Positions 1 through 10,789 of a DNA stretch of 64,000 nt are shown piece after piece. The notes under the pieces are model-generated. The model was not told the DNA's origin, ran no database searches, and saw nothing but the letters and a program-made list of their open reading frames with translations. The translations under genes and the position numbers were made by a program. The stretch is taken from positions 3,957,001-4,021,000 of the forward strand of contig NC_061152.1 in NCBI RefSeq assembly GCF_905220365.1. The letters run 5' to 3'. How positions within the stretch are numbered: the first letter of the stretch is position 1; each line of letters begins with the position of its first letter. The stretch comes from Vanessa cardui. Taxonomy: Eukaryota > Arthropoda > Insecta > Lepidoptera > Nymphalidae.

Positions 1-1080
1 CGGTACAATACTTTTGTTAAACATTTACATACATAATTATAAAAGTTGTTAAGTTACACAATTGCCATCTCTTTCTGACATCATAAATTCAATATTCAAA
101 TGAAAAAGAAAGCAATATTTAATGAATCACGTCTTAAAACGCATAAAGATACAAATGCACTTCCACGAATATTTCTTAGTCTTAACTGTGAATTTTAATT
201 CAAGCCAAATCATTCCTTATCACAATGAAATTAAATAACAAAACGTAATAAAAACAATTAAAACACTTACGTGATTTATATTTATGCCTATTAGACATTA
301 AAAAAGAATTGAAATACACAAAAAACTATATTAATTTAATAAAACAATACACTCAAACTAACTATGCTTTATGATATTAAGTCATAATTATTTTCAACTA
401 CCCACAATGAAATAACGTCACGATCGGATTTGCGAATAGGGTTACCAGAATTAAAAATGAAATACCCGGGTGGACAAGTAATTTAATCCCGAATTTGGGT
501 AAAAAGCACACCCCTAATTAATATTGAAAATATTATGACGTATATTATGTCAATTTTTGAACGCAGTTCTTTTAGGCGATTTAAATTCGTCAAGTGAGGA
601 AAAAGCGTTATACTAAAGGCAACCATTCTTTCTCTTTTATTAATCTCTCTGTCTCTTTCTAATGAATACAATTTTATATGATATTTATTTTTGTTTTTAT
701 TTCACAGATTTTTTATAATTAAATACAAAAAGCATTGGGACATTTCCTGGGTGTTATTTTACATAAAATATAGTATACTAATATTTATATACTGGCTTCG
801 CCTGCGTTTTTGGAGTTGATTGTCAAGAATTTGTTAAGCATAAAAAGTAGCATATGTCTATATGTACTTGACATATCAGTATGTTACGGACAATACATAC
901 AATATATATTTATAAATAAAAGCTATACGTTATTCTGAATATTGAATTATCAAATTATTTTCATAGACAAAACATAAAATAAAAAAATATATATTTTATT
1001 TTAAAAGTGTGTCGTGACTGGCCAGTATTATCTGCTACAATCTCTTAAAATAATATCAAATTGAACCGAGCTTTATTTCA
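1..1080. other. AT-rich intergenic DNA
   Basis: No coding exon or recognisable transposon is seen. The only open frames are short and of low complexity. Sequence is strongly AT-rich with A and T runs. Confidence 0.5.
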
Positions 1081-1085
1081 TTTTT

Positions 1086-1148
1086 GTGTTCCGGTTTGAA
1101 AGGCGAGTGAGCCAGTATAACCACAGACACAAGAGACATAATAACTTA
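1086..1148 (+). repeat. SINE-B fragment
   Basis: This matches the middle of SINE-B ('tgttccggtttgaa' followed by 'gagtgagccagt' and the 'cacaagggacataa' block), diverged and truncated on both sides. Confidence 0.6.
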
Positions 1149-1154
1149 GTCAAA

Positions 1155-1262
1155 AATCTAAATCAAAATAAACTTTATTCAAGTAGGCTTTTACAAGAAC
1201 TTTTGAATCGTCATTTTACAATTAAGTGAAGCTGCCACCGGTTGGGAAAGTAAATTCTACCC
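1155..1262 (-). repeat. LINE-Z 3' tail
   Basis: This is a truncated 3' end of LINE-Z. It reads 'aaataaactttattcaag' on the plus strand and ends near the 'ccaccggtt' block. On the minus strand it supplies an AATAAA directly downstream of the small ORF at 1303-1467. Confidence 0.75.
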
Positions 1263-1302
1263 ACTGCCCAGTGGTGACAACATACCTATGTCCCAATTGC
1301 TT

Positions 1303-1467
1303 CTAAAAAAGTACAACTTTCTCACCTTTTTTCGACGATTTCACAGAAACCAACCCCCTCTCTTCGTTCTGACCGGGCAAGACTACAACTTCATTCCTCT
1401 CCAGAAGTTTCTCTTGAGCTTCATCAATGATATCCTTTTCGGATCTAACGGCCTGTAAGGTCGCCAT
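1303..1467 (-). CDS. possible small 54-residue protein, unrecognised
   Basis: An intact ATG-to-TAG frame of 54 codons on the minus strand. Its base composition is more balanced than the surroundings. The peptide begins MATLQAVRSEKDIIDEAQEK and is hydrophilic, rich in Glu and Lys, with no signal peptide or membrane segment. The ATG sits in a good context (AAAAATGGCG), preceded by a leader with two 'gccattttgt' motifs. About 110 bases past the stop, the LINE-Z tail in the same orientation offers an AATAAA poly(A) signal. I do not recognise the family. It may be a real small gene, an isolated exon, or a processed fragment of a gene elsewhere; the lack of a visible intron does not decide between these. 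Confidence 0.35.
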   Translation of the reverse strand: MATLQAVRSEKDIIDEAQEKLLERNEVVVLPGQNEERGLVSVKSSKKGEKVVLF

Positions 1468-1653
1468 TTTTCTATCTGACACTACACAAAATGGCCGGCT
1501 TTTACAAAATGGCGCATGTTATATTATAATATCTTTGGAATGTCTTGTAGTAAACTACATTTCTTCGTTTTACATATAAAAAATGAATTCAGTCTTGCAT
1601 TTGGCTGGTTTATTTATTCTGAAACAAATTAGATTAAAATTATTAATATTATA

Positions 1654-1835
1654 CTAGCAAAACGCCCCGACTTCGCACGGGTGCAATACTGATCAAATCA
1701 AATCAATTCAATTTTATTCAAGTAAACTTCACAATGAAGCGTTTTTGAATCGTCAATAATTAAATACTTCCACCGTTTCGGAAAGCAGCTTCTAGCGAGA
1801 AGAAACGGCAAGAAACTCGCATAGTTGCTCCTTTC
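1654..1835 (-). repeat. R1 start joined to LINE-Z tail
   Basis: 1654-1692 is the start of an R1 repeat ('aacgccccgacttcgcacgg'). It is interrupted by a diverged LINE-Z 3' tail, which reads 'ttttattcaagtaaac' and then 'gagaagaaacggcaag'. This looks like a LINE tail inserted into R1. Confidence 0.6.
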
Positions 1836-2029
1836 AAATAAACAGTTTACCTATAATGCTGTTATTTACAGAAATTAGTGTCCTATGTTGGAACCCGAGC
1901 CTAACTCGAGGCGTTCCTTTCTAAAAAGTACTCTTTTAATGAATAACGTGATTTATTTATTAATTTAGTCTTAATAATCTTTTTAAGTTTTGAAAACGGT
2001 AAATTGATTATATTTTATTTATGCTAAAC

Positions 2030-2245
2030 CTACTATAGAATTTGTTTAATTACGACATCGCATTAGAAACATCTAAAATTATCAGCGTTTCTTTACTATA
2101 TTGTACATGTATTATATACAAAAACCTACCTCTCGAATCACTCTATCTATTAAAAAAATCCGCATCAAAATCCGTTGCGTAATTTCAAAGATCCAAGCAT
2201 ACATAGATACAGACAGCGGTAAGCGACTTTGTTTTCAATCGACTT
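2030..2245 (+). repeat. R1 interspersed repeat
   Basis: R1 runs from near 'gcgacccgccccg' through 'cgacatcacattagaaac' and 'aaaatccgttgcgtaa' to 'agcgactttgttttatact'. This copy covers the second half. The same family recurs at about 2.7, 16.6, 18.3, 20.2, 21.1, 24.3 and 58.8 kb. The transposon class is not clear from sequence alone. Confidence 0.65.
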
Positions 2246-3540
2246 CAAAAAGGAGGAGGTTATCAATTCGTCTGTATTTTTTTTTTTATGTTTGTTACCT
2301 CATAACTTTTTACTGGGTGGACCGATTTTGATAATTTTTTTTTGTTTGAAAGGTAGTGCTTCCCGTGGGGTCCCTTTTTTATATTTTTTTTCCGATGATG
2401 GTATCCGTATGAAAACGACGTAAGTCTTAAATTTGCATTATGTATGTGCGCGATAAATAGGTGAATAACTCAAAATTGGTTGGCACAGTTTTGATGATTC
2501 TTTTAAAATTATAAAGGACATACTTTAAGGGTAGTTTGGTGTAATTTTGGTAAGGTTCTGAGCATAGGATCCATGACAAATTAAGGGAACGTGAGGGAAC
2601 GGAACAATTCTGAGGAGCACGTTAGCTATACTCGGTCGAATCTTTTATTTATGGGTTACTTGGATATTTAAATCACCTTCCGGAACGTGGTTATGTTCAT
2701 GTAATTGAATTATAATCAACTAGCGACCCGCCCCGACTTCTCACGGATGCAAAATTGATACTAAATATACTAAAGAATTTGTTTATTTACGACATCACAT
2801 TGCAAACTTCTAAAATTGTCAGTGTTTCTTTACTATGTTGTTCATTTATTATATACACAAACCTTCCCCTTGAATTACACTATCTATTAAAAAAAACCGC
2901 ATCAAAATCCATTGCGTAATTTTAAAGATATAGGGACAGAGAAAGCGACTTTGTTTTATACTATGTATTGACGGAACTCCTAAACGGCTTACAGTTAGGG
3001 TGCGATTTGGGGCAGAATTTCTTACTGTCTTTAATCAAATTTTTTGTATATGATGTGATGTCATATGATGTACGACATAGCATACGAATAGCTCTTTTGC
3101 AAAGTTTTTTTACTGAGGTCGATTACAGCTCATTCCTTGTAGTTTATGCCGCATGACGTATTAAAGCCGCATTTTCGAAAGTCTATTTTTGCTTTATTCG
3201 AAAGTTTCTTTTGAAATTGTCCCCGAAGTAGTTTCTGATTCATATAAACGGCACGCTTAATCTATCCATATTAAGAAAAAAATGTTAGTCTACATCAGCT
3301 TCACTTAAAATCAAAAAATAAATAAAATTTTCTAAAATTCGTCTCCAAATATAGCAATAATTATAACTACATTATATAATCGTAAATCTACTTTTAAGTA
3401 GTCTAATATTTTTCATTTCATTTTACCTAGGAGGACTCTCAAAAATATGTTAAATATGCAATTATTTTTATTACTTTTTAGTGCATTTTTAATTGTTTTA
3501 AAATAGTGTTTTGTTTGAAGTCGGTTTTTCTTTTTGTTAA
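2232..3540. mobile_element. possible non-autonomous element with 'cgacttcaaa' ends, R1 nested inside
   Basis: The left end reads 'aatcgacttcaaaaagg' and the right end, inverted, 'aaaccgacttcaaac', giving short terminal inverted repeats. Between them lie segments that recur near 8340-8480 ('gcaataattgtaact', 'acttttaagtagtcta'). An R1 copy (about 2720-2962) sits inside, followed by the element sequence resuming at 'ggaactcctaaacgg'. The boundaries and class are inferred. Confidence 0.4.
2720..2962 (+). repeat. R1 interspersed repeat, nearly complete
   Basis: Begins 'aactagcgacccgccccg', carries the conserved 'cgacatcacatt' and 'aaaatccattgcgtaat' blocks, and ends 'gcgactttgttttatact'. Confidence 0.7.
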
Positions 3541-3639
3541 AATTTTATTTTGTACTATGTAATTATTCTTAAATAAGTTTACGTACACGGCACGCCTGTA
3601 TGTGTGCGTTTACGAATACACACATAATGTCAATGTAGT

Positions 3640-3830
3640 AATATCAGCTACTAGTTGTCGAGCGCGGGTTCGCTTACGTTTTAGGGGATTGGTTATCATA
3701 TATAGACAAAAAGTAGCTTCCTTGGAGTTCTTGTTTACTTCACATTAAATTTCACCAAATTCGATTCATTGGTTTGGTCGTGAAAGAACGACAGACAGGC
3801 AGGCAGGCAGACAGACAGACAGACAGACAT

Positions 3831-3925
<95 letters not shown>

Positions 3926-3956
3926 GGCAGACAGGCAGGCAGACAGAGTTACTTTC
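3640..3956 (+). repeat. R2 interspersed repeat containing the microsatellite
   Basis: R2 begins with a 'ctagttgtc...gcgggttcgct' end. It runs through 'ggattggttatcatat', 'ttggagttcttgtttac' and 'ggtttggtcgtgaaagaacg', and ends after 'agagttactttca'. Related copies lie at 6.14, 24.8, 44.65 (reverse) and 52.9 kb (reverse). Here the internal 'acagacagac' stretch has expanded into a long CAGA array. Confidence 0.65.
3786..3950. repeat. (CAGA)n tetranucleotide microsatellite
   Basis: About 165 bases of CAGA/CAGG units, nearly pure in the centre and interrupted by CAGG at both edges. Open frames across it on both strands are artefacts of the 4-base repeat. Confidence 0.97.
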
Positions 3957-4046
3957 AACAAGAACAACAACAACAACAGCCTGTAAATTCCCACTGCTGG
4001 GCTAAAGGCCTCCTTTCCCTTTCCACACGATGTTTTCCTTTGCCCT
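3957..4046 (-). repeat. SINE-A, 3' end and internal fragment
   Basis: Reverse-oriented SINE-A: an 'aacaacaacaacaac' tail, then 'agcctgtaaattcccactg', deleted internally to 'cacacgatgttttcctt'. Confidence 0.75.
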
Positions 4047-4534
4047 CCCCTGAATCTTATATTATTCTAATTATTACGATTAATCTTATCGCTGAAATAT
4101 GTAATCGATATTGAATACATTTTTTATCATCGTATGACACAATCGTATGACCGTACTAATATTACGAATAAACAGATAAACATATGTTTGTCTCTCTCTG
4201 ACATTTGTAACTTAACATTGGAGAGAAGAAGACAGGACAATGTTTAAGAATACATATAATAACTTGAGTGCGTCTCGGTTAGCGCTGTGTTTGAGTGAGG
4301 GAGACAGAGCATACCGCTGCTGTATGTGTGAGAGAAAGCCAGACAGACCGGCGTCGTTACGCGTTACGTAACGGAACAGATAACCCTTTCATAAGATGTT
4401 ATCACCTCAGTGTTGAAAAAAGAGTAACTAATGAGTTTATTTTAATTTTTGATTTTGATTTTCTCAAAATTGAGTTGAAATTCAGTCCAGATGGAGCATA
4501 ATGACCTGCATTTCATTTGTTTTCGAAAACTTTT

Positions 4535-5215
4535 ATACCAAAATAAACTTTATTCAAGTACGCTTTTACGAGCACTTTTGAATCATCATTTAAAAACTAT
4601 ATCAAGTGAAGCTACCACCGGTTAGGAAATGTAGATTCTACCGAGAAGAACCGGCAAGAAACTCAGCAGTTACTCTTGTCAACATTTAATAAAACAATCA
4701 TGTTTTTTAATTACAATTATACATGCATGTAATATATCGCACGACTTTTTTATCATCTATATAGTCCTGCATTTAATAATAATATGTCTTCTTTAAAGTA
4801 AAAAGTAATGTAACAGCCTGTAAATTTCCCACTGCTGGGCTAATGGACTCCTCTCCCATTAAGGAGAGGGCTTGGAACATATTTCACCACGCTGTTACAA
4901 TGCGGGTTGATGGAATGCACATGTGGCAGAATTTCTATGAAATTAGACACATGCAGGTTTCCTCACGATGTTTTCCTTCACCGCCGAGCACGAGATGAAT
5001 TATAAACAAAAATTAAGCACACATATATAGTGGTGCTTGCCTGGGTTTAAACCCACAATCATCGGTTAAGATGCACGCGTTCTAACAACTGGGCCATCTC
5101 GGGTCTGTCTCAGATGTCTTCTTTACCAATGTATATTTCACGAATTATGTAAATTTGTGAATCGGCAAAGTTAAAAATGTCTGCGGAAAACGAGATATTT
5201 AAGACCTTTTTCCAC
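4535..5215 (-). repeat. LINE-Z 3' end split by a SINE-A
   Basis: 4535-4795 and 5114-5215 are two halves of one LINE-Z 3' segment (tail 'aaataaactttattc', then the 'tttttatcatctat' block, then 'cggcaaagttaaaaatgtc'). The SINE-A at 4796-5113 interrupts it. Confidence 0.8.
4796..5113 (-). mobile_element. SINE-A, full length, with 12-bp target duplication
   Basis: A tRNA-headed SINE in reverse. The minus strand carries an A-box-like 'tggcccagttgtta' and a B-box-like region, the conserved body ('gatgaattataaac', 'cctcacgatgttttcc'), and the 3' end 'agcctgtaaatttccc'. It is bounded by a perfect 12-bp target duplication, atgtcttcttta, at 4784-4795 and 5114-5125. Confidence 0.9.
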
Positions 5216-5412
5216 TAGGCTGTAATCGTCAAATCGAACGATGAGAGATAAAAATGGCCGCAAATTTGATTAGTATAACTTTATTAGTTATCAGCTTATA
5301 ATGATAATTTATTACTAGACGCAGAGCTTAGACCACCGAGCTGATAAAACGCCGTCTACTAAGATTCTATTTATAACCGTTTTTGATAATGTATCTATCA
5401 GTACTTTTTCTC

Positions 5413-5548
5413 GGTGGTAGGGCTTTGTGCAAGCCAGCCTGGGTAGGTACCACCCACTCATCAGTTATTCTACCGCCAAATAACAGTACTCAGTATTGTT
5501 GTGATCCAGTTTGAAGGGTGCCAGTGTAACTACAGGCACAAGGGACAT
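5413..5548 (+). repeat. SINE-B, 3'-truncated
   Basis: Begins 'ggtggtagggctttgtgc', continues through 'ggtaggtaccacccactc' and the 'acaggcacaagggacataa' block, then stops. Confidence 0.8.
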
Positions 5549-5587
5549 AACAACGTTGAGTTGTCGTTGAGAATATAAAACATAATA

Positions 5588-5870
5588 ATAGCAACAGCCT
5601 GTAAATTTCCCACTGCTGGGTTAAGGCATCCCCTCCCTTTGAGAAGATAGATATATGGAGCATATTCGACCACACTGCTCCAATGCGGGTTGGTGAATTC
5701 ACATGTGGCTGAATTTCATTGAAATTAAACACCGCGGGTTTACTCACGATGTTTTTTAATCAGTGAACTCGAGGTGATACAAGTTAGGCACATAAAAATT
5801 TAGTGGTTTTTAATTGAACCCGAAAACATCGGTTAAGATGTACGCGTCCTAAAAAACGGGCCATCTCGAC
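5588..5870 (-). repeat. SINE-A, reverse, near full length
   Basis: From 'agcctgtaaatttcccac' to 'gggccatctcgactc'. It retains the body and tRNA-like head with several mutations. Confidence 0.85.
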
Positions 5871-6059
5871 TCATAGTTTCGGGATTATATCTTTCTAAGA
5901 ATAGGAATAAATCGTGCTTACGAGCGTTACAATGAAGTATTCAATTGCTCTCAGCTAGACGAAGCTATCTCCGGTAACGCCATTCGCTTATCTGTCAAAA
6001 TCAGCTGATAAAACTGATTAAAAAAAAATTCGCCGCAATCTTTACCAATTAATGAATAC

Positions 6060-6325
6060 TAACGACCCGCCCCGTCTTCGCACGCTTGCGATGCAGTTAA
6101 TAAATATACTACAGAATGTCTCAAACGTTCACAGCTTATTTTGACACTAGTTGTTGACCGTGTCTTTGCTCGCGTTTTAGAAGTCTGGTCGTCTAGTGTT
6201 TAGGGAGGAGTTCAAATTTGCTTCATACCAAATTTCATCAAATTCCGTTCAGCGGTTTGGTAGTGAAAGAGCGTCAGATGACAGAGATACTTTTACATTT
6301 ATAATATTAGTAAATAGAAGTATAG
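6060..6325 (+). repeat. R1 start joined to R2
   Basis: 6060-6120 is the start of R1 ('aacgacccgccccgtcttcg'). From about 6140 R2 follows ('tgctcgcgttttagaagtc', 'gcggtttggtagtgaaag', 'acttttacatttataatatt'). Confidence 0.6.
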
Positions 6326-6352
6326 ATTACACAGTACAAACCGCTATGTACC

Positions 6353-6553
6353 TACAGTCAGAGTAAGAAAACCTTCGTCAGTTTTCAAATTCATTCCTTT
6401 ATCGAGTCTTAGACTCTTAGTACCTTTTGAATCTAAACATCGAATCATTGCGACGCAATACGTCATTCTCGATCGGTGAAGCAGATTATCGCTCACACTG
6501 AGCACACGAAAATAGATCTTAAGGTGACGAACCTTTTCTTACCCCCGACTGTA
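6353..6553. mobile_element. TA-M2 MITE, copy 1
   Basis: Starts 'tacagtcagagtaagaaaa' and ends with the inverse, 'ttttcttacccccgactgta'. A second copy in the opposite orientation is at 60217-60416. TA dinucleotides at both ends and the inverted repeats of about 20 bp suggest a Tc1/mariner-type non-autonomous element. Confidence 0.75.
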
Positions 6554-6559
6554 CATTCA

Positions 6560-7015
6560 TTTTAAAGCAAGCTTGAACCCAAGCCCTAAAACTAATACAA
6601 AATAACAATTTAACATGTATTTTAAATGCTCCGTATAACCTTATCTTACAGAATTATAGTTACTGCAAAAAAAACAACTAAATTTGGAAATATTCTAAAA
6701 CCCTGTCAAAACAAACGACAATCGTAATCACTCCAACGTAATATCAACTCTATTTCGTTAACAATAAGATACATATCCGAACTTAAGTTATAGCATTTTG
6801 AGTTTATTTTAATTTGGTATCTGATTAACAATCTTCACGCACAATAAAACGTTTGAGGACCGTTATAACAGTAATTAGATACTTGTGGGAAGCCTTATCA
6901 GCTGATAACAGAGGTTATTGACCTTGGTTACGTTTACAACTTTGGCAAATTAAGTAAGAAATTATTAGTAGCTATGCCCACGACCTTGTAAGCGTTTGAA
7001 TTTAACAAAAAAAAT
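6560..7015. other. AT-rich intergenic DNA
   Basis: No exon or repeat family recognised. Confidence 0.4.
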
Positions 7016-7017
7016 AT

Positions 7018-7225
7018 TATTGTAGCCTAAGTTACTCCTTATTATATCAGTTATCAGCCAGTAAAAATCCCGTCAAAATTGGTCCAGCCGTTCCAGAGAT
7101 TAGCCGGATCAAACACAGACAAAAATTGAAATAAAATATTTTGGTATATGTATACATACAAATACATTGAGTAAAAAGAGCTGTTTTAATATTACAAACA
7201 GACACTCCAATTTTATTATATGTAT
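7018..7225 (-). repeat. R3 interspersed repeat, reverse
   Basis: The reverse complement begins 'aattggagtgtctgtttgt' and ends near 'taacttaggctaca'. Other copies are at 24975-25125 and 31955-32185. Confidence 0.65.
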
Positions 7226-7369
7226 AGATAGATAGATATAGATTAAAATATTATAAAAAGGTTTATATTATTTATAGTTTGCTTTAATTAATTCTTCAAT
7301 AATCATAATTATATTTAATTATTTTTTTGAATTGTATTGATACTAAATAAGACGGTACTATGAGTTGAC

Positions 7370-7612
7370 TCGACGACCTCCGTGGTCGAGTAGTGTGTAC
7401 ACCGGTTTTCATGGGTACACACCGAGGTCCCGGGCTCGATTCCCGGCCGAGTCGATGTAGATTATCATTAGTTTTGTATGTTGTCTTGGGTATGGGTGTT
7501 TGTGGTACCGTCGTTACTAATGACTTTCCATAACGCAAGTGCGTTAGCTACTTACATTGCGATCAGAGTAATGTATGTGATTTTGTCTCATATTTTTTTT
7601 AATTATTATTTT
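7370..7612 (+). repeat. SINE-C (tRNA-headed)
   Basis: A tRNA-like head, with A-box-like 'cgtggtcgagtagtg' and B-box 'ggctcgattcccgg', is followed by the family body ('gttgtcttgggtatggg', 'ttacattgcgatcagagtaa') and a T-rich tail. Five copies occur in the window. Confidence 0.85.
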
Positions 7613-7749
7613 TAGTGAGGTTTATACAAGTGATGGAAACTCCTAATAGAGGACTCCTATCTCTGAACTTTGATGATTGTCTAATAACCTTAAAATAATA
7701 TAAAGTAATGAAGAAGTTATTTTTAAAATATCCTGACGTCATGTACTAA

Positions 7750-8045
7750 CAACAACAGCATTTAAATTTACAACTGCTGGGCTTAGGCCACCTCTCCCCT
7801 TGAGGAGGTTTGGAACATATTCCACCACGCTGCTCCAATGCGGGTAGGTAGATTACACATGTGGCAGAATTTCTATGAAATCAGACACATGCAGGTTTCC
7901 TCACAATGTTTTCCTTCACCGCCGAGAACGAGATAACTTATTAACACAAATTAAGCACATGAACATTCAGCGGTGCTTGTCTGCGTTTGAACCCGCGACC
8001 ATCGGTTAAGATGCACGCATTCTAACAACTGGGCCATCTCGGCTC
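7750..8045 (-). mobile_element. SINE-A with 10-bp target duplication
   Basis: Reverse SINE-A with an 'aacaacagc' tail and an intact head. It is flanked by perfect duplications of catgtactaa at 7740-7749 and 8046-8055. Confidence 0.9.
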
Positions 8046-8194
8046 CATGTACTAAGCACAATAAAAAATCTAACATGTTTGTATCGGGCCGCCCCACAGA
8101 TGTGATAACTTAATGTAATCCCAGTACAACTATTTAATATCGATATTGTCTAACTCGAGAATACTTAGGTTATAACTTGAATTGATGTATATTA

Positions 8195-8600
8195 ACTAGC
8201 GACCCGCCCCGGATTCGCAAAGGAGCATTGCTTGTACTAAATATACTACAGAATTTTCTTGTTTTTTTTATTATATGTACTGTCCATATGTTACAGATTT
8301 TAGGGTTGACATATTGTGAGGATTTCTTGGCTAACACCGGCTCCAAACATAGCAATAATTGTAACTGAATTATATAATCGTAAAGCGACTTTTAAGTAGT
8401 CTAATAATTTTCATTTCATTTTACTTAGGACTCTATAAAATATTTTAAATACGTAATATTTTTTTTTTAATTTTTCCTGCATATAAATTTATTTTGAAAT
8501 ATTGTTAAGTTAAATTCTTTTTTTAATTTTTTTTATTCATTGTATCAAAAAACATAAAAAGCAACAAAAATACAGATATAGTTACTTTCGCATTTATAAT
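8195..8600 (+). repeat. R1 start and shared T-rich segment
   Basis: 8195-8260 is an R1 start ('aactagcgacccgccccgg'). 8340-8480 matches the 3344-3500 segment ('acatagcaataattgtaact', 'ttcattttacttaggac'). Confidence 0.5.
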
Positions 8601-8611
8601 ATTACTATAGA

Positions 8612-8712
8612 TTTCCCACATATGAATAAAAGTCCAACGACTGGGCTAATTCTTACACCGACGTCCGTCCCACGATATTTTCCTACACCGATCACAAGAC
8701 TCAAACTCTTTA
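8612..8712 (-). repeat. heavily decayed SINE-A
   Basis: Only scattered blocks remain: 'cccac', 'gactgggctaa', 'cacgatattttcctacaccg'. Confidence 0.35.
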
Positions 8713-9204
8713 AAGACCGTGATCATTACAATCTGACACAATTTAATTTAAAAACGCGTTTCCGTTAACAAACACAATAAAAGCACTCACCTCTGCTAAA
8801 TAACAGGATTATATAAGATTAAAATTCATTACAGATAAATGTAATTCAACATTTAAATTTCAGCGTGAAACTGGAACGAATGTAAATAACAGTAAATGAC
8901 GTCACAACTTGCAAGGTTCCCAGTAGTTACACAATGTTTTTGAAAAAAGAAATACTTCGCCGAGAAAAAAAGACATTTCATTTGACATTATAGGCAATAT
9001 TAACAAAGATTAATCTAGTTCAAGTATCCGAACTTCATTATCGATTAAGTTATGACACTTTGTTTTTTTTTTTAATGTCACCTGTCAGTGGGGTGAGCCG
9101 TAAGACTCTGCCTGATGTAGGGAGCCCAATCAAGGGCTCAGGGTAAGCGCGTTTTAATTGCTCCTCCTGTGATGCATCATCGGCGTCTAGATACCTCTCT
9201 CTAG

Positions 9205-9240
9205 AGCAGCGGTCGGCAACCTTTTGGTAGGCAAGGGCCA
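9205..9240. repeat. hAT-like terminal sequence
   Basis: 'cagcggtcggcaacctttt' resembles the terminal repeats of hAT elements, which start CAG. The rest is cut off by the SINE-C that begins just after it. No partner end was found. Confidence 0.35.
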
Positions 9241-9488
9241 CAAATAATATAATAAATAAATAAATATGAGACAACATCACATACATTACTCTGATCCCAA
9301 TGTAAGTAGCTGAAGCACTTGTGTTATGGAAATCAGAAGTAACGACGACACCACAAACACCCAGACCCAAGACAAAAGAGAAAACTAATGGTAATCGACA
9401 TCGGCTCGGCTGGGAATCGAATCAGGGACCTCGGAATGGCGTGCCCATGAAAACCGGCGTACACACCACTCGACCACAGAGATCGTCA
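9238..9488 (-). repeat. SINE-C, reverse
   Basis: 'aataaataaataaatatgag' tail, then the family body and the head ending 'gaccacagagatcgtc'. Confidence 0.85.
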
Positions 9489-9537
9489 AAACACTATGAT
9501 ATATCGAAACACATCTAACATCGGACATCGAAGATGT

Positions 9538-9715
9538 TATCGATTTGACGATATATGGGTCACCTGATGGTAAGTGGTCATCATCACGCATAGACAATGA
9601 CGCTGTAAGAAATATTAACTATTCCTTGCATCGTCAATGCGCCACCAACCTTGGGAACTAAGATGTTATGTCCCTTGTGCCTGTAGTTACACTGGCTCAT
9701 CGTTCTGATACATCA
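9538..9715 (-). repeat. SINE-B, reverse
   Basis: Contains 'cacctgatggtaagtggtc', 'gcgccaccaaccttgggaac' and 'cttgtgcctgtagttacac', truncated at its 5' end. Confidence 0.85.
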
Positions 9716-10126
9716 AAGCATCCAAAGTACGATAACATTAAACTCTTGAACACAGTCTCTCTGTAACTTTAAAGTAACCAATCTCTGTAAAGTGATGAAG
9801 CGAATTTGAAAATGATTTCGATATGATATTCGTTCCATCTCTTTCTAACATATCGTAAAATGTTACGCTAGACAAAGACAGCGCGATATCTGAAATGGGA
9901 TGTCAACACCGATATTTATAGTGTTAAGATTTTTGGATTAGTGAACATGCCGATGTCAACATAGCATTCGCCGATGTAACATCGATGGGATTGCTTCAGG
10001 ACATCCCTAGTACGTCCATGCATAGAGTTAGGTTTGGATTTTAAACATATATTATTACTAGCTGTTACCCGCTTTACTCGCATAGAATACAAATGTATTT
10101 ACAAATTAACTTAAAATACAGACTGT

Positions 10127-10331
10127 CAAGTATAAGTTGGCGTTCCTGTGGCAGCACCTGCTTCACTATTTGTCTTGCCACTTTTTAAAAAAAATTCTAA
10201 AATAATTCTTTACGTCACATTTTTAATAGATTTTGGGTAAGTTTTCTTATTAAGGGTAAATAAAACAAATAAGATATAAATGAACAAGAAAAATTAGTAC
10301 ATGTTTTTGCCACACGCCAACTTACACTTGG
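10127..10331. mobile_element. possible short MITE
   Basis: Ends are inverted: 'caagtataagttggcg' on the left and 'cgccaacttacacttg' on the right, followed inward by 'tgtggca' on both sides. The interior is AT-rich. No target duplication is clear. Confidence 0.45.
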
Positions 10332-10376
10332 TATCCTACCAATCATCAACTTAATATAGCGCGTTTTAATATAGGC

Positions 10377-10789
10377 AGGGTTGCCAATGCCTATTCACCT
10401 AATTCCCCAATAATCTACGATATTCCCCAAAATCGGGGAAAAAATAACCCACACAGAAATAAGGGGAAAAACATGATATTTGATGCCTTTTTTTAAGGTC
10501 GATTTTTTATATTATATTGCGTCTCTACTAAGGAAACTATTTCGTCTATGTGTAGTACTTTACTGTACACAAACTAAGGGTGTCGTATAATGAAAAAGTA
10601 TTTGCTAACATGCTAACTAAATAATCGACTACAATTTCAATTTTCGTACTAACAAAATATCGGCTAAAGAATCAATTACCGATCGTTTTGGTACAATATA
10701 AAATTCCCCTCGTTTTCCCCGCACAGTGACAATTCCCGATCGAATTGAGATTCCCCGCATTTTGGGGAATTCCCATATTGGCAACACTG
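10377..10789. mobile_element. hAT-like MITE with 'CAGnGTTGCCAAT' ends
   Basis: Left end 'cagggttgccaat', right end 'attggcaacactg'. Inside are paired 'ttccccaaaatcgggg'- and 'ttccccgcattttgggg'-like blocks. CAG...CTG ends and a length of about 410 bp fit a non-autonomous hAT element. The 8-bp flanks do not match well, so the insertion is old or the boundary slightly off. Confidence 0.5.

Noticed and set aside
3752..3994. Open frames on both strands reading repeated CLSV and RQTD units
   Set aside because: They are produced by the CAGA microsatellite, whose frames have no stops; not proteins.
9050..9597. Frames of 106 and 70 codons overlapping the 9.0-9.6 kb region
   Set aside because: They lie on SINE-C, SINE-B and hAT-like repeat sequence.
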